64,000 nucleotides of DNA, taken from Lachnospiraceae bacterium (GTDB lineage: Bacteria > Bacillota > Clostridia > Lachnospirales > Lachnospiraceae). The stretch spans positions 2,081,501 to 2,145,500 of the forward strand of contig CP107199.1 of assembly GCA_025758065.1 (NCBI GenBank), in the 5' to 3' direction. The notes under the pieces are model-generated. The model had not been told where the DNA came from. It saw only the letters and a list, made by a program, of their open reading frames with translations, and did no database searches. The stretch's first letter is position 1; every line of letters begins with the position of its first letter. Positions 8,715-16,551 of this stretch are shown here, in pieces. A program made the translations under genes and the position numbers.

Positions 8715-9986
8715 ATGGAAAAGAAACCGTTTGTTACACTGGCGCAGGTAGAAGAAATCGCCAAGACCTATCCAACCCCCTTTTATCTGTATGATGAAAA
8801 AGGTATCCGCGAAAATGTAAAACGTCTGAAACAGGCATTTGCCTGGAATAAGGGATACAAAGAATATTTTGCAGTAAAAGCAACCCCAAATCCATTTATT
8901 TTAAAGATCCTGCAGGAATATGGCTGCGGTACAGACTGCTCTTCCTTAACAGAGTTAATGATGTCAAAGGCCTGCGGTTTTTCCGGTTCTGACGTAATGT
9001 TTTCCTCTAATGATACTCCACCTGAGGAATTTGCTTATGCAAATGAAATGGGCGGGATCATCAATCTGGATGATATTACCCATATCCAGTGTCTGGAAGA
9101 TACATTAGGTTTTATTCCGGAAACCATCAGCTGTCGTTTTAATCCAGGTGGCGTATTTAAGATCAGCAATGACATTATGGACAACCCGGGAGATGCAAAG
9201 TATGGTATGACTACGGAGCAGATTTTTGAAGCATTTAAGATCTTAAAATCAAAAGGGGCAAAGCATTTTGGTATCCATGCTTTTCTGGCAAGTAATACAG
9301 TTACCAATGAGTATTATCCAATGCTTGCAAAGATCCTTTTTGAGCTGGCTGTTAAATTAAAAGAAGAAACCGGTGCCCATATCAGCTTTATCAATTTGTC
9401 AGGTGGTATCGGTATCCCTTATCGTCCGGATCAGGAGCCGAATGACATTATGGCTATTGGTGAAGGTGTACGCAAGGTTTATGAGGAGGTTTTAGTTCCG
9501 GCCGGAATGGATGATGTAGCTCTCTGCACAGAGCTTGGACGTTTTATGTTAGGACCTTACGGATGCTTGGTTACTAAGGCAATCCACGAAAAGCATACTC
9601 ACAAGGAGTATATTGGTGTAGATTCCTGTGCAGTAAACCTGATGCGCCCGGCTATGTACGGTGCTTATCATCATATTACTGTTCTTGGAAAAGAAGATGC
9701 GCCTTGCGACCATAAATATGATATTACAGGTTCTCTTTGCGAGAATAATGATAAATTTGCTATTGACCGTATGCTTCCTGAAATCAAAAAGGGTGATTTT
9801 TTAGTGATCCATGATGCAGGTGCCCATGGTTTTGCAATGGGTTATAATTATAACGGCAAGTTAAAATCAGCAGAACTTTTATTAAAGGAAGATGGTTCTG
9901 TCCAGATGATCCGCCGCGCAGAAACTCCAAAGGATTACTTTGCAACCTTTGATTTTTGTGGTATCATGGATGGGTATGATAAATAG
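8715..9986 (+). CDS. lysA: Diaminopimelate decarboxylase family protein (PLP group IV decarboxylase)
   Basis: This 423-residue protein is of the fold-type III decarboxylase family, which converts meso-diaminopimelate to lysine. The PLP-binding lysine is in YFAVKATPNP (about residue 55). The glycine-rich phosphate loop is NLSGGIGIPYRP (about 235), and CENNDKFAIDR (about 340) is the C-terminal active-site segment that supplies Cys and Asp across the dimer. Length is normal. The ATG is preceded by AAGGAGA at good spacing. No other lysine genes are nearby. Relatives such as carboxynorspermidine or other amino-acid decarboxylases share the fold, so the substrate is assigned by family only. Confidence 0.8.
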   Translation: MEKKPFVTLAQVEEIAKTYPTPFYLYDEKGIRENVKRLKQAFAWNKGYKEYFAVKATPNPFILKILQEYGCGTDCSSLTELMMSKACGFSGSDVMFSSNDTPPEEFAYANEMGGIINLDDITHIQCLEDTLGFIPETISCRFNPGGVFKISNDIMDNPGDAKYGMTTEQIFEAFKILKSKGAKHFGIHAFLASNTVTNEYYPMLAKILFELAVKLKEETGAHISFINLSGGIGIPYRPDQEPNDIMAIGEGVRKVYEEVLVPAGMDDVALCTELGRFMLGPYGCLVTKAIHEKHTHKEYIGVDSCAVNLMRPAMYGAYHHITVLGKEDAPCDHKYDITGSLCENNDKFAIDRMLPEIKKGDFLVIHDAGAHGFAMGYNYNGKLKSAELLLKEDGSVQMIRRAETPKDYFATFDFCGIMDGYDK

Positions 9987-10010
9987 AAATCACATATAGA
10001 GAGAATTTTG

Positions 10011-10034
10011 GCCCGTCCGCGTATGCGGGCGGGT
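10011..10034 (+). terminator. GC-rich hairpin after lysA
   Basis: GCCCGTCCGC and GCGGGCGGGT pair around a GTAT tetraloop. No T-run follows, so it may be an RNA-stabilising or processing hairpin rather than a terminator. Confidence 0.55.
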
Positions 10035-10087
10035 ATGTGCGTTAAAATGGTTTAAATAATATGGCAATTATAGCAGGAGGCAAAAAT

Positions 10088-10882
10088 ATGGCAAAAATCG
10101 GTTTCATTGGAATGGGAAATATGGGATCTGCTATTTTAAACGGACTTTTACGGGTATATAAGCCGGAAGATTTATTATTTACAGCAGCCCACAAAGAAAA
10201 AATGGAGGCTGTAACAGCAAAGACCGGAGTGCCCCATGCAGTATCCAATGCAGAGTGTGTAAAAAAGTCTGAATACGTGATCCTGGCGGTAAAACCACAA
10301 TATTTTGAGACAGTATTTGAGGAGATCCGTCCAGTATTAAAGGAAGATCAGATCGTTATCTCACTGGCACCTGGACAGACCATTGCAAGCCTTACAGAAC
10401 GTTTAGACGGAAAGGTGCGTATAGTGCGTACCATGCCAAATACACCGGCACTGTTAGGTGAAGGCATGACAGGTATGGCATATGAGGAGTCCCGTTACAA
10501 TGAAGAGGAAAAGGCAGTGCTTTGTGGTATTTTTGAGGCCTGCGGACGTCTGGAAGTGGTAGATGAGCGGATGATGGATGCAGTTGGCTGTGTCAGCGGC
10601 TGTTCACCGGCTTATGTATATATGTTTATTGAAGCATTGGCAGACGGAGCTGTAAAATATGGACTTCCAAGAGCCAAGGCATACCAGATGGCAGCCCAGA
10701 CAGTTCTCGGAAGCGCAAAAATGGTACTGGAAACAGGAAAGCATCCGGGTCAGTTAAAGGACGAGGTATGCTCACCTGGAGGTACTACCATTGCCGGTGT
10801 ATCTGCACTGGAAGAGTGGGGCTTTAGGAATGCTGTGATCAAGGCAGAAGATGCCAGCTATGAAATGGGTAAGAAAATGTAA
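10088..10882 (+). CDS. proC: Pyrroline-5-carboxylate reductase
   Basis: This 264-residue NAD(P)H-dependent enzyme makes proline from pyrroline-5-carboxylate. The N-terminal Rossmann motif is IGFIGMGNMGSAI. VRTMPNTPALLGEGMT is the family's signature central region, and CSPGGTTIAGVSALE near residue 225 is the C-terminal ProC signature. The start at 10088 is set by GCAGGAGG at 10073-10080, and an upstream in-frame ATG at 10061 has no ribosome binding site. No proA or proB is adjacent, so it is a stand-alone biosynthetic gene. Confidence 0.95.
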   Translation: MAKIGFIGMGNMGSAILNGLLRVYKPEDLLFTAAHKEKMEAVTAKTGVPHAVSNAECVKKSEYVILAVKPQYFETVFEEIRPVLKEDQIVISLAPGQTIASLTERLDGKVRIVRTMPNTPALLGEGMTGMAYEESRYNEEEKAVLCGIFEACGRLEVVDERMMDAVGCVSGCSPAYVYMFIEALADGAVKYGLPRAKAYQMAAQTVLGSAKMVLETGKHPGQLKDEVCSPGGTTIAGVSALEEWGFRNAVIKAEDASYEMGKKM

Positions 10883-10952
10883 ATGCATGCTGCACATCAC
10901 CTGAAGCCGCTTTTGCAGCGGATGCAATGCTAATGCCTGTGAAAACCGGACA

Positions 10953-11007
10953 TAACTGCCCAAAAATCTTTTGCAAGATCAGGTACAAAAAGATTCAGGG
11001 AGTACAT
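10953..11007. repeat. Family A element, right-half copy A4
   Basis: The run from AACTGCCCAAAAATCTTTTG through GATTCAGGGAGTACAT matches the right half of A1 and A2, including the terminal repeat. The left half is absent. It sits just upstream of the Nudix gene's ribosome binding site. Confidence 0.75.
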
Positions 11008-11034
11008 ATCATATAAAAGGAGAAGAGAAGAACT

Positions 11035-11613
11035 ATGGGAAAAGTAGAAAATGAAGGAATGCCGGTGGTACGTCTGGACCGCCAGTTAAAATACCAGGGA
11101 AATATCCTGAAAATGTATGAAGATACAGTTCTGGCAAATGGCCATGAGGCTCATTGGGATTTTATCCATCACGATGGCGCAGCTGCAGTCCTGCCGGTGG
11201 ATGCAGATGGGAAGATCCTTATGGTACGCCAGTACCGCAATGCCTTAAACCGCTATACACTGGAGATTCCTGCAGGAAAGCTGGATGCCCCGGATGAGCC
11301 AAAGATCGAATGCGCTTACAGAGAACTGGAAGAGGAAACTGGTTTTCGTACTGAAAAGCTGGAATATCTGATGAGCGTAAATACTACGGTTGCATTCTGT
11401 GATGAAGCTATTGATATTTTTGTAGCCCACAACCTGATCCCGTCTCACCAGCATCTGGATGAAGATGAGGTCATTGAAGTGGAAGCATGGGAATTAAAAG
11501 ATCTGGAAGAGATGATCTATACCGGAAAGATCACAGACGGCAAAACAATAGCGGCACTGATGGCTTATGGCCGTAAATACCGCTCTGTAGACAAAAAAGA
11601 TGAACTGGTATAA
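11035..11613 (+). CDS. nudF: ADP-ribose pyrophosphatase (Nudix hydrolase)
   Basis: This 192-residue Nudix enzyme probably hydrolyses ADP-ribose to AMP and ribose 5-phosphate. The Nudix box starts at AGKLDAPDE and continues to AYRELEEETGF (about residues 80-105), with the REL-EE-TG metal-binding core intact. The preceding VRQYRNALNRYTLEIPAGKLD is the typical ADPRase dimer segment. The ATG has AAAGGAGAAG upstream. In Bacillus the homologue lies next to spoIIM and xerD, and the same neighbours follow here after a minus-strand interruption, which supports the assignment. Confidence 0.88.
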   Translation: MGKVENEGMPVVRLDRQLKYQGNILKMYEDTVLANGHEAHWDFIHHDGAAAVLPVDADGKILMVRQYRNALNRYTLEIPAGKLDAPDEPKIECAYRELEEETGFRTEKLEYLMSVNTTVAFCDEAIDIFVAHNLIPSHQHLDEDEVIEVEAWELKDLEEMIYTGKITDGKTIAALMAYGRKYRSVDKKDELV

Positions 11614-11631
11614 CAGAAGGATTAAAGAAAC

Positions 11632-11659
11632 GGGGCTGGCTTAAAAAGTCAGCCTCATT
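11632..11659. terminator. Bidirectional terminator between nudF and the GNAT gene
   Basis: GGGGCTGGCTT and AAGTCAGCCTC pair around a short loop, with T-rich sequence on the plus side and A-rich on the other. The GNAT stop codon at 11641 lies inside the stem. Confidence 0.75.
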
Positions 11660-12126
11660 TGATACCATACCACATTTCCGTGAACGGACTGGGAAACGCC
11701 CTCGTTTACAAAACCGAATTTTGCATAGTAATGGATCAGCTTGTCCTTGCAGGTAAGTACCAGACCTTTACGTCCCTGTTTTCTGGCATCTTCAATAGCA
11801 GCTTTGATCAGTTCACCTGCATAGCCTTTTTTGCGGCAGGAAGGAATGGTATTTACACCAAAGATCATCTGCCATGCACCATTTTCATTGTGCAGTTCTC
11901 CTTTTTCGTACATTTCATCAGTCAGATCGGCCTGGTCTGTTACCATGCCGTCTACAAAGGCAATCAGCTTGTCATTTTCATCAAACATCAGCCAGAAATG
12001 GTCTGCATAATAAGCCAGGCGGTTTTCAAAGTCTTTTTTTGTGGCTGCCTCCGCAGCTGGAAAACATTCTGCTTCTACGGCAGCTAATGCGTCTAAGTCA
12101 TTTAAAGTTGCAGTTCTGATTTTCAT
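11641..12126 (-). CDS. GNAT-family N-acetyltransferase
   Basis: This 161-residue protein has the GNAT fold. MKIRTATLNDLDALAAVEAECFP is the usual strand 1/helix 1 opening, and RKKGYAGELIKAAIEDA (about 100-117) is the acetyl-CoA pyrophosphate-binding motif A (R/Q-x-x-G-x-G/A). The end, HYYAKFGFVNEGVS, is motif B. The acceptor cannot be read from sequence; small molecules and protein N-termini are both possible. The start has GGAGGAATAAAG upstream. Its stop lies inside the terminator it shares with nudF. Confidence 0.85.
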   Translation of the reverse strand: MKIRTATLNDLDALAAVEAECFPAAEAATKKDFENRLAYYADHFWLMFDENDKLIAFVDGMVTDQADLTDEMYEKGELHNENGAWQMIFGVNTIPSCRKKGYAGELIKAAIEDARKQGRKGLVLTCKDKLIHYYAKFGFVNEGVSQSVHGNVVWYQMRLTF

Positions 12127-12152
12127 AATACTTTATTCCTCCGTTGTATTTA

Positions 12153-12205
12153 ATGTCCTCTCGAGTCTTTTCTACACCGGTTTTTGTGGCCGGTTTTCTG
12201 CCAGC
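12153..12205. repeat. Family A element, left-half copy A3
   Basis: ATGTCCTCTCGAGTCTTTTC and the following TTTTTGTGGCCGGTTTTCTGCCAG match the left half of A1. The copy overlaps the 3' end of the HAD gene, supplying its stop codon (12172-12174) and about the last ten codons. The right half is missing. Confidence 0.75.
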
Positions 12206-13020
12206 AGATATTTGTCAATGGCTTCTGCACAGCCGTTATGATCGCAGTCAGCTACTATCACATCAGCCAGAGCTTTGATCGGTTCTGTTGCATTTCCCAT
12301 GGCAATTGACAGACCGGCTGTTTTTAACGCCATAGTATCATTATCTGCATCACCTACAGCAATGGTCTGTTCTAATGGCAGTCCCAGATGTTCGCACAGT
12401 TTCTTTAGCCCTACGCCTTTGTCGATCCCTTTTGCGGAACACTCCAGGGAAGTAGACTCTGCCAGTGCCAGTGCAGTTTCAAGCCCGGCAGCCTTGATAC
12501 GTTCTACCGTGCGTGCCCGTGAGTATTCATCTTTGTGATAAAGGTTCAGCTTCAGCACGGGAAAGGGTTCCTGGCAGAAAGAATTGTAAATGTTTTCCAG
12601 TTTGTCTGTGATCTTATCAAACATGGTCTGATAAATGCCCATATGAAAATCGGCCATATGGGACTGCTGGTCCCTCTGTACAATAGAACGTTCTGAAAGA
12701 ACATGGATCATGGCCTCTTCTTCCAGGGCAAATTCCATTAATTTTTTTACGATTCCAGGATCAAGAGCCTGGGAATAAAGGGTTTTCTTTTCTTTCAGGT
12801 CGTAAACACAGGCACCACTGACACAATCCAGATATCGCAGGCCAGGTATTATTTCTGTAAAAGCATTTAGCTCTGCAAGATTACGGCCTGTACATAAGAT
12901 AACCGTTTTTCCGGCATCGCCTGCCCGTTTGATTGCATTTAAAGTCTCAGGAGAGATCTGTTTATCTGAATTTAACAGGGTTCCGTCCATGTCAAAAGCG
13001 ATCAGCTGATAGTTGTTCAT
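12172..13020 (-). CDS. HAD-superfamily (Cof/YbjI-type) phosphatase
   Basis: This 282-residue protein is a class IIB HAD phosphatase. Motif I is IAFDMDGTLLNSD at the N-terminus, motif II is the Thr in VILCTGRN, the motif III lysine is in KGIDKGVGLKKL, and motif IV is GDADNDTMALK. The large C2 cap lies between motifs II and III. Such enzymes dephosphorylate sugar phosphates, nucleotides or FMN, and the substrate is unknown here. A longer frame runs up to 13224, but that part is translated family A repeat; ATG 13020 has CGGAGGA just upstream and begins MNNYQLIAFDMDG. Its last residues (about AENRPQKPV) are encoded by repeat copy A3. Confidence 0.88.
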   Translation of the reverse strand: MNNYQLIAFDMDGTLLNSDKQISPETLNAIKRAGDAGKTVILCTGRNLAELNAFTEIIPGLRYLDCVSGACVYDLKEKKTLYSQALDPGIVKKLMEFALEEEAMIHVLSERSIVQRDQQSHMADFHMGIYQTMFDKITDKLENIYNSFCQEPFPVLKLNLYHKDEYSRARTVERIKAAGLETALALAESTSLECSAKGIDKGVGLKKLCEHLGLPLEQTIAVGDADNDTMALKTAGLSIAMGNATEPIKALADVIVADCDHNGCAEAIDKYLLAENRPQKPV

Positions 13021-13043
13021 AGTAAATCCTCCGAATATATAAG

Positions 13044-13205
13044 ATGTACTCCCGGAGCCTTTCCAGCACTTGCTTTTGCGGCCGGTTTTATGCCAGTTGC
13101 ACCTGGATTTCAGAGGCGGACGCAACGCCAACGCCTCTGAAATCTGGGAACAACTGACAAAAAATCTTCTCACAAGATCAAGTACAGAGGATTCTGGGTG
13201 AACGT
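13044..13205. repeat. Family A palindromic element, full copy A2
   Basis: This 162-bp copy has left end ATGTACTCCCGGAGCCTTTC and right end GATTCTGGGTGAACGTT. The inner stem is CCTGGATTTCAGAGGC against GCCTCTGAAATCTGGG. It lies in the 5' region of the HAD gene, immediately before a family B element. The minus-strand frame conserved with A1 (containing VRRFFVSC-QISEA) is open here too. Confidence 0.85.
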
Positions 13206-13230
13206 TAAGATGCCGAGAGTACACTAAAAT

Positions 13231-13395
13231 CTAGTATAATCCACAATAATTATCCGCCCCTTTCACTTGTCTAAATTTCCATCTGCCGCGTCAGCTTCAA
13301 TCGACGATGCTACCGGCATCGCCTCATTCAGCTTCCTTGCACATGAAAATTTATCCTGCGTGTAATGGATCGGTAATTATCGTGGATTATACTAG
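13231..13395. repeat. Family B palindromic element, full copy B3
   Basis: This 165-bp element begins CTAGTATAATCCAC and ends GTGGATTATACTAG, exact inverted repeats, with imperfect pairing continuing inward and a central GATGCTACCGGCATC hairpin. It is exactly as long as the copy at 47459-47623 and shares CTAGTA ends, CACTTGTCT and a CCT-CGTG block, although the arms have diverged in a paired fashion. The rest of this gap (13396-13504) shows nothing further. Confidence 0.8.
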
Positions 13396-13504
13396 TATAC
13401 CATATTTCCGGTCAGTGTACAAAAAATCATGCACGGACAGAAAAAAACATATAACTGATATATAGAAATAAGTTGAAAGTGCAGCGGCACAGAAAGGGAA
13501 GCAG

Positions 13505-13996
13505 ATGCCTGAAATTTCATTTAAAAGATTTACGGGCAGACATTTTCTGCTTTTGTGTTTTTGGCTTGGAATGGCCGGGGCGTCTGTTGTGGTGTGGTGG
13601 CGCGGGGCAGAAATTTTATCTTATAAAAATACATGGCCGGATACAGCTTCTTTTGCTGGGGCTTTTTTTGCTGTGATAAAACAACGCTTTTTCCAGTTGG
13701 GCGCCGGGTGGCTCTGCAGCCTTACAGTCTATAGTTTCTGGCTGTTTGGGATTTTTACATGCTTCTGGTCTTTTTGCCTTGGAATGGGGATCGCCAGTTT
13801 TACGGCAGAAAAAGGTTTTTTAGGTCTGCCTATCTTTTTACGGTCTGTTTTGCCTCAGGGAATCTTCTATCTGGTAGTCTGGTATGTTCTTTCATGCTGG
13901 TCTGTAAGCAGACAGAAACGGCTACGGCTGCCGGCAGTTATTTTCTTAATGCTGCTTACAGTCTGTGGAGCTGCTGTGGAGGCATATTTTTACTGA
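13505..13996 (+). CDS. spoIIM: Stage II sporulation protein M-like membrane protein
   Basis: This 163-residue, very hydrophobic protein has about four to five membrane helices. The segment FWSFCLGMGIASFTAEKGFLGLPIFLRSVLPQGIFYLVVW resembles the SpoIIM/DUF95 core, in which a glycine-rich helix is followed by a Pro-His/Gln-Gly-Ile-hydrophobic motif. SpoIIM works with SpoIID and SpoIIP in septal peptidoglycan hydrolysis and forespore engulfment. It is about 50 residues shorter than the Bacillus protein. Gene order nudF-spoIIM-xerD, as in Bacillus, supports the call. AGAAAGGGAAG precedes the ATG. Confidence 0.75.
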   Translation: MPEISFKRFTGRHFLLLCFWLGMAGASVVVWWRGAEILSYKNTWPDTASFAGAFFAVIKQRFFQLGAGWLCSLTVYSFWLFGIFTCFWSFCLGMGIASFTAEKGFLGLPIFLRSVLPQGIFYLVVWYVLSCWSVSRQKRLRLPAVIFLMLLTVCGAAVEAYFY

Positions 13997-14159
13997 TTTT
14001 TTTCAATTTGAAACGCAGAATACACAAAAACTATTTAAAAATGCAGGAAAATCAACTATACTGTAAAAACGGAGTAAAAGCAGAAAGAGAGCAGCTGCAG
14101 GGATATGGGGTGTTTGGGTACAGAAAAAGAAAAACTGCGCTGTGTACCGGGGGAACAAG

Positions 14160-15026
14160 ATGATAGATGAGATAAACAGCTTCATAACCTATCTTCAGGA
14201 AGTGAAGCATACAGCGAAAAATACGGAAGTGTCTTATCACCGGGATCTGGTCCAGATGGCGGGATTTATGGAGAAAATGGGGATCACCCATGTGGAGAAG
14301 GTGACAAAGACCAGTTTAAATTCTTACATCCTTTATCTGGAAAAAGAAGGAAAAGCAGCATCCACCATTTCCAGGGAACTGGCTTCCATTAAGGCATTTT
14401 TTAACTATCTTTTCAAAGAGAGAAAAATAAACAGGGATCCGGCAGAATTTTTACGGGCACCGAAGATTGAACGCAGGATACCGGTAATACTGACAAAAGA
14501 GGAAATACAGGCCCTTTTAGCCCAGCCGGGAAATGCGTCAGTTAAAGAAATGCGTGATAAAGCCATGCTGGAATTGTTGTATGCAACGGGAGTCCGTGTA
14601 TCCGAACTGATCAGCCTGAAATTAGAAGATGTGAATATGCAGATCGGATATATTACCTGTCATGACGGCACCAGGGAGCGGATGATCCCTTTTGGAAAAG
14701 GGGCAAAACAGGCGCTGAGGGTCTATTTGGATGAGGCTAGGGGTTCTCTTTTAAAGGGGCGGACCTGTGAATGGCTGTTTACCAACTGCAACGGTCAGCC
14801 TATGAGCCGTCAGGGTTTCTGGAAGCTGATCAAATTTTACGGGGAAAAAGCGGGGATCAAGACAGATATCACACCTCATACCCTGCGCCATTCCTTTGCG
14901 GCCCACCTTATGGTTGGCGGCGCGGATATCCATGCAGTCCAGGCCATGTTAGGGCATGGAGATACCGGCGCCTCCCAGATGTACGCAGTATATTCAGCGG
15001 CTACAGCTGCCCGGTCAGGTAGGTAA
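14160..15026 (+). CDS. xerD: XerD-like tyrosine recombinase with atypical active site and short tail
   Basis: This 288-residue protein has the N-terminal SAM-like domain (about 1-85) and a C-terminal catalytic domain. Arg I is in TGVRVSEL, the HxxR box is HTLRHSF, the second His is in LGHGD and the nucleophile Tyr is in SQMYAVY. The lysine expected in the beta-hairpin (XerD GKGNKER) aligns with Asp in CHDGTRER, so the usual catalytic Lys is missing there. After the Tyr only about 13 residues remain, where XerD normally has about 20. The last 26 bases overlap the converging exonuclease gene. Start 14160 was chosen for GGGGGA just upstream. Xer proteins resolve chromosome dimers at dif. Confidence 0.85.
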   Translation: MIDEINSFITYLQEVKHTAKNTEVSYHRDLVQMAGFMEKMGITHVEKVTKTSLNSYILYLEKEGKAASTISRELASIKAFFNYLFKERKINRDPAEFLRAPKIERRIPVILTKEEIQALLAQPGNASVKEMRDKAMLELLYATGVRVSELISLKLEDVNMQIGYITCHDGTRERMIPFGKGAKQALRVYLDEARGSLLKGRTCEWLFTNCNGQPMSRQGFWKLIKFYGEKAGIKTDITPHTLRHSFAAHLMVGGADIHAVQAMLGHGDTGASQMYAVYSAATAARSGR

Positions 15027-16104
15027 AAATATCATGAGCATAGTGAGAGTTTTTCTCACGATCTGCCCATAAGGTTTCATCATCATAAAGAATATAGGAG
15101 AAAGAGGACTTATGATCTTCCTTAAAAGATGGTTCCCACAAAGAACTGAACTGAGGTAAGAACAAGCCCTCTTTTTTGCAGTAACAGTTTTTGGCAGTAG
15201 CTTTTTTCCGGGCAGAACGGTCTACATATTCCCCAATGCTTTTATGGATCGCTGTATCTTCCAAAGGCAGATAATAATAATTCTGATAATCCGGATAAAA
15301 ATATTTCAAGGTGCCTTCATACAGGTTTAAATTGCAGGCAAGATAGCTGTCATGAAGTTCCAGGTTTAATGGATTTAAGGTGTATTCCAGGGGAATGGGA
15401 ATACTGTAGGGACTTTCCCATAAAAGATTGACAAAAGGGTGGGAATATCCGGCTTCATCTGTGTAGGAATACAGTTTGTGGCTGCAAAGGGTAAAATCCG
15501 ACTCAAACAGGTCTGCATAATTTAAGATGGGAAGGATAGAAGGCATTCCACGCAGGTCATCTGTATTGTGCAGTATCAGCAGGTCAAAGAGGGATTTTTC
15601 GTGGGTATGCAGATAGTCGCGGTAGACTTCGATCAGCTGTCCGCCATTGTATTTATCCTCCCTATGTACCCCTAAAAACTGTTCAATGGACTTTTGTTTC
15701 ATATTTTCCAGTTTTAACAGCTTTCTGTAAGGCTTTATTTTCTTGAAAATATCAATACTGGCCAGGTCATTAAAATTGTAGTCAAGGCCCAGACGTTCAC
15801 AGCATTTTAAAAGATAGGGGATATCAAAACGGTCTCCATTAAAATGGATCAGGATCTTAAATCGTTTTAAAAATTCAAAAAAGGAGTCTAAAAGCTCTTT
15901 TTCTGCCTGTCTGGTATCAGCAAACCACTGGATCAGCTTCCAGCCAAAGCCGTCAAAATAGGTACATCCAATGAGATAAAGCTGGGAAGTTTCACCGGAA
16001 AAACCGGTGGTCTCTATATCAAAAAATAAAATATCTTTTAAGGGCCCGATGCGGTCTAAGGGATAGGTGTCTGGAAAGTCAATGGGATGTTTAATGGTGA
16101 TCAT
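15001..16104 (-). CDS. YprB-like RNase H-fold exonuclease
   Basis: This 367-residue protein carries a DEDD-type exonuclease domain. ILFFDIETTGFSG (about residues 28-40) holds the first DxE pair, FNGDRFDIPYLL (about 110) the second acidic motif, and HNTDDLRGM (about 180) the third. This matches the YprB family (COG3359), predicted metal-dependent nucleases often encoded near DNA repair genes. The roughly 180-residue C-terminal half shows no family I can name. AGAAAGGATTTTT precedes the ATG. The gene converges on xerD with a 26-bp 3' overlap. Confidence 0.75.
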   Translation of the reverse strand: MITIKHPIDFPDTYPLDRIGPLKDILFFDIETTGFSGETSQLYLIGCTYFDGFGWKLIQWFADTRQAEKELLDSFFEFLKRFKILIHFNGDRFDIPYLLKCCERLGLDYNFNDLASIDIFKKIKPYRKLLKLENMKQKSIEQFLGVHREDKYNGGQLIEVYRDYLHTHEKSLFDLLILHNTDDLRGMPSILPILNYADLFESDFTLCSHKLYSYTDEAGYSHPFVNLLWESPYSIPIPLEYTLNPLNLELHDSYLACNLNLYEGTLKYFYPDYQNYYYLPLEDTAIHKSIGEYVDRSARKKATAKNCYCKKEGLFLPQFSSLWEPSFKEDHKSSFSYILYDDETLWADREKNSHYAHDIFTYLTGQL

Positions 16105-16244
16105 AAAAATCCTTTCTGGTTCCTTCTGTCAGATTCCGGGTTGGAAAACAGAAACCGTCCTTAGTTTAGCTGATTTTTAAAATAATTGCAAGAACGCCAT
16201 GCTGTTACTGTAACTTTGCATCGAATATTTGTTCGGTATCCTGC

Positions 16245-16273
16245 TTGCATTGAAGCGGGGTCTATGTTATGAT
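16245..16273 (+). promoter_or_regulatory. Sigma-A promoter upstream of ruvAB
   Basis: TTGCAT (16245-16250), a 17-base spacer and TATGAT (16268-16273). It is the only good promoter match between the exonuclease gene and ruvA, and a 216-bp inverted-repeat element separates it from ruvA. Confidence 0.6.
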
Positions 16274-16284
16274 TGATAAATAAG

Positions 16285-16500
16285 ATGATGTAAGTGTCAA
16301 AAGTATAAATTGCGTTTGTGCTCGCACAAATAAGCAATTTATACTTATTGACACGCCGAACACCGAAAACGAAATAAAATGGTGTGAACACGCCATTTTA
16401 TGGGAGTTTGAGGTGTTCGAGGATTGCGGGAATTGCATAGCAATGGAGCAATCCGGTTACATCAGTGAGTGGCAAAATTTACTTTTGACACTCACATCAT
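16285..16500. repeat. 216-bp MITE-like element in the ruvA leader
   Basis: Long terminal inverted repeats: left ATGATGTAAGTGTCAAAAGT, and right ACTTTTGACACTCACATCAT, whose reverse complement differs at one position. An 8-bp direct repeat TAAGATGA occurs at 16281-16288 and 16500-16507 and may be a target-site duplication. The interior has hairpins TTTGTG-CACAAA and GGATTGC-GCAATCC. There is no transposase frame. Confidence 0.8.
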
Positions 16501-16551
16501 AAGATGAAGTATCGCTTTTATGCGGTACCAGATAAAAGGAATATAGAACAG

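Noticed and set aside
13018..13224. N-terminal extension of the HAD gene up to 13224
   Set aside because: The extra 68 residues are translated from repeat A2. The conserved domain and a good ribosome binding site start at ATG 13020.
13759..14163. A 134-codon frame overlapping the end of spoIIM
   Set aside because: It is out of frame with a recognisable membrane protein and shows no family features or ribosome binding site.
14160..15026. The tyrosine recombinase as an integrase marking a mobile island
   Set aside because: Length, N-terminal domain and the nudF-spoIIM neighbourhood fit chromosomal XerD, and no att-like repeats or phage genes are nearby.
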